This document shows positions 63,155 to 64,000 of a DNA stretch of 64,000 nt, piece after piece; position 1 is the stretch's first letter; every line of letters begins with the position of its first letter. Source of the DNA: Methylobrevis albus (GTDB taxonomy: Bacteria > Pseudomonadota > Alphaproteobacteria > Rhizobiales > Pleomorphomonadaceae); NCBI RefSeq assembly GCF_015904235.1, contig NZ_JADZLT010000050.1, positions 124,001-188,000 on the forward strand. The letters run 5' to 3'. The notes below the pieces were generated by a model. It did no database searches. It saw only the letters and a program-made list of their open reading frames with translations, and was not told the origin of the DNA. Both the position numbers and the translations under genes were made by a program.

Positions 63155-63397
63155 TCACGCCCGCGGCGGGCGGACCAGCAGGGCGAGGGCCCACATCGGC
63201 ACGATCACCAGCGCGCCCAGCGCCATGTTCGGCAGAGCCCAGTCGACGGCCCGGCTCGCCATCGCCGCGACCTCGTCCGGCGTCATGCCGACCTTGGCGG
63301 CGATCCGCTCCACCGAGATGCCGGCGAAGGACAGCCCTGCCCCGGTGGCGAGCGAGGCGGCGCCGAGCTTCAGGAGCGTGAGCGGGAGGCGATACAT
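63155..63397 (-). CDS. DUF6460 small membrane protein
   Basis: This 80-residue protein has two hydrophobic stretches: one at about 6-24 (LTLLKLGAASLATGAGLSFA) and one at 58-76 (ALGALVIVPMWALALLV). The middle reads GMTPDEVAAMASRAVDWALP and the end is RPPRA, the pattern of DUF6460 proteins in Hyphomicrobiales. Its function is unknown. It starts at 63397; a longer form from 63532 has no supporting similarity. Confidence 0.8.
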   Translation of the reverse strand: MYRLPLTLLKLGAASLATGAGLSFAGISVERIAAKVGMTPDEVAAMASRAVDWALPNMALGALVIVPMWALALLVRPPRA

Positions 63398-63608
63398 GGG
63401 TCGTCGATTCCGGCCGTCAGCCGCCGCGATGACGGCGGCGGGCTCGTATGACCAGTCAACGCGCCGCATGGTGAACATCGCGTAAACGCGGCGAAACGCC
63501 CGCGCCTTGCGGCCATCGCCGAGGCCTGACATTGCACTGCGATTGCCCTATGAACACGGGGAGCATGACGGGCCCGCGGGCTCGCCGCCAGCGTGGGAAA
63601 GGCCCTCC

Positions 63609-64000
63609 GTGATCGACTTCCGGCCCGTCTTCTTCATCGTCGGCGTGCTCTCCTCGACCTTCGGTCCGCTGCTGCTGATCTGCGCGCTCGTCGACCTCGG
63701 CGCCGGTCATCGCGACTGGCAGACCTTCGTCATGGTGGCGATGCTGGTGATGGGCTTCGGCAGCCTGCTCGCCACCGCGAACTGGGGCGCGCCGCTGAAG
63801 CTGTCGCTGCGCCAGGGCTTCATGCTGACCGTCATCAGCTGGGTCGTGCTGAGCCTGATCGGCGCGCTGCCGCTCTACTTCTCCGAATACGACATCTCGT
63901 TCACCGACGCGGTGTTCGAGGCGGTGTCGGGCGTCACGACGACCGGCTCGACGGTGCTGACCGGCCTCGACGACATGGCGCCGGGGCTGCTGCTCTGGCG
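63609..64000 (+). CDS. trkH: TrkH potassium uptake channel, truncated by window end
   Basis: Only the first 130 codons are present. They begin with GTG at 63609 (GGGAAAGG upstream) and encode the first membrane segments of a TrkH/KtrB-type potassium channel. The first selectivity-filter segment reads SGVTTTGSTVLTGLDDM near residues 112-128. It would need TrkA for regulation, which is outside the window. Confidence 0.9.
   Translation, partial: MIDFRPVFFIVGVLSSTFGPLLLICALVDLGAGHRDWQTFVMVAMLVMGFGSLLATANWGAPLKLSLRQGFMLTVISWVVLSLIGALPLYFSEYDISFTDAVFEAVSGVTTTGSTVLTGLDDMAPGLLLW

Overview
The window is a 64 kb chromosomal segment of a very GC-rich alphaproteobacterium, most likely of the order Hyphomicrobiales (Rhizobiales). 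I infer this from the tightly packed genes, the small DUF1127 proteins beside a VtlR/LsrB-like LysR regulator, an FdsGBACD formate dehydrogenase, DUF2076 and DUF6460 proteins, and several families of intergenic palindromic repeats common in that order. No rRNA, tRNA, CRISPR array, prophage or insertion sequence was seen. Genus cannot be fixed from sequence alone.

Layout. 1-4 kb: glycolate oxidase subunits glcE and glcD on the minus strand, with a divergent LysR regulator and a TTGCAC-box array between them. 4-8 kb: rsmE, a secreted DUF2380-like protein, a plant-type glutamate-cysteine ligase and a DUF937-like protein. 8-10 kb: two DUF1127 units and a VtlR/LsrB-like LysR gene. 10-16 kb: an EamA exporter, a LysE exporter, a GATase-1 protein, xseA and a tandem UspA protein, with repeat-filled gaps. 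16-22 kb: an NDP-forming acyl-CoA synthetase fused to GNAT, and a chemoreceptor. 21-26 kb: a ThDP enzyme and an ammonium-transporter/histidine-kinase fusion. 26-32 kb: the NAD-linked formate dehydrogenase operon fdsG-fdsB-fdsA-fdhD-fdsD. 32-35 kb: a putative glycosyltransferase and a LysR regulator. 35-37 kb: two paralogous cysteine-bearing periplasmic proteins followed by SCO1. 37-42 kb: a TRAP transporter, a class III aminotransferase and a LysR gene.

42-48 kb: DUF2076, BI-1/YccA, an anti-sigma/ECF sigma pair, and tonB-exbD-exbB preceded by a small secreted protein. 48-51 kb: two-subunit 3-oxoacid CoA-transferase, then trhO-slyX bracketed by two copies of a ~190 bp composite palindrome. 51-63 kb: a polyamine locus. 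A minus-strand arm encodes a GntR regulator, a glutamylputrescine-synthetase-like enzyme, a TIGR02594-type peptidase, an MscS channel, a class III aminotransferase and a PuuB-like oxidase. The plus-strand arm is potF-potG-potH-potI. The window ends with a DUF6460 protein and the 5' part of trkH.

How the genes work together. The metabolic theme is oxidation of small carbon and nitrogen compounds: glycolate, formate, ketone bodies, polyamines and an unknown TRAP substrate. Most of these systems have a LysR or GntR gene next to them and visible palindromic sites in the intervening DNA. The most noteworthy items are the Amt-kinase fusion without a canonical H-box, the cysteine-paralogue/SCO1 operon, the matched GntR operators of the polyamine locus, the motif shared by the two DUF1127 units, and the composite repeat pair whose core and outer arms have opposite relative orientation.
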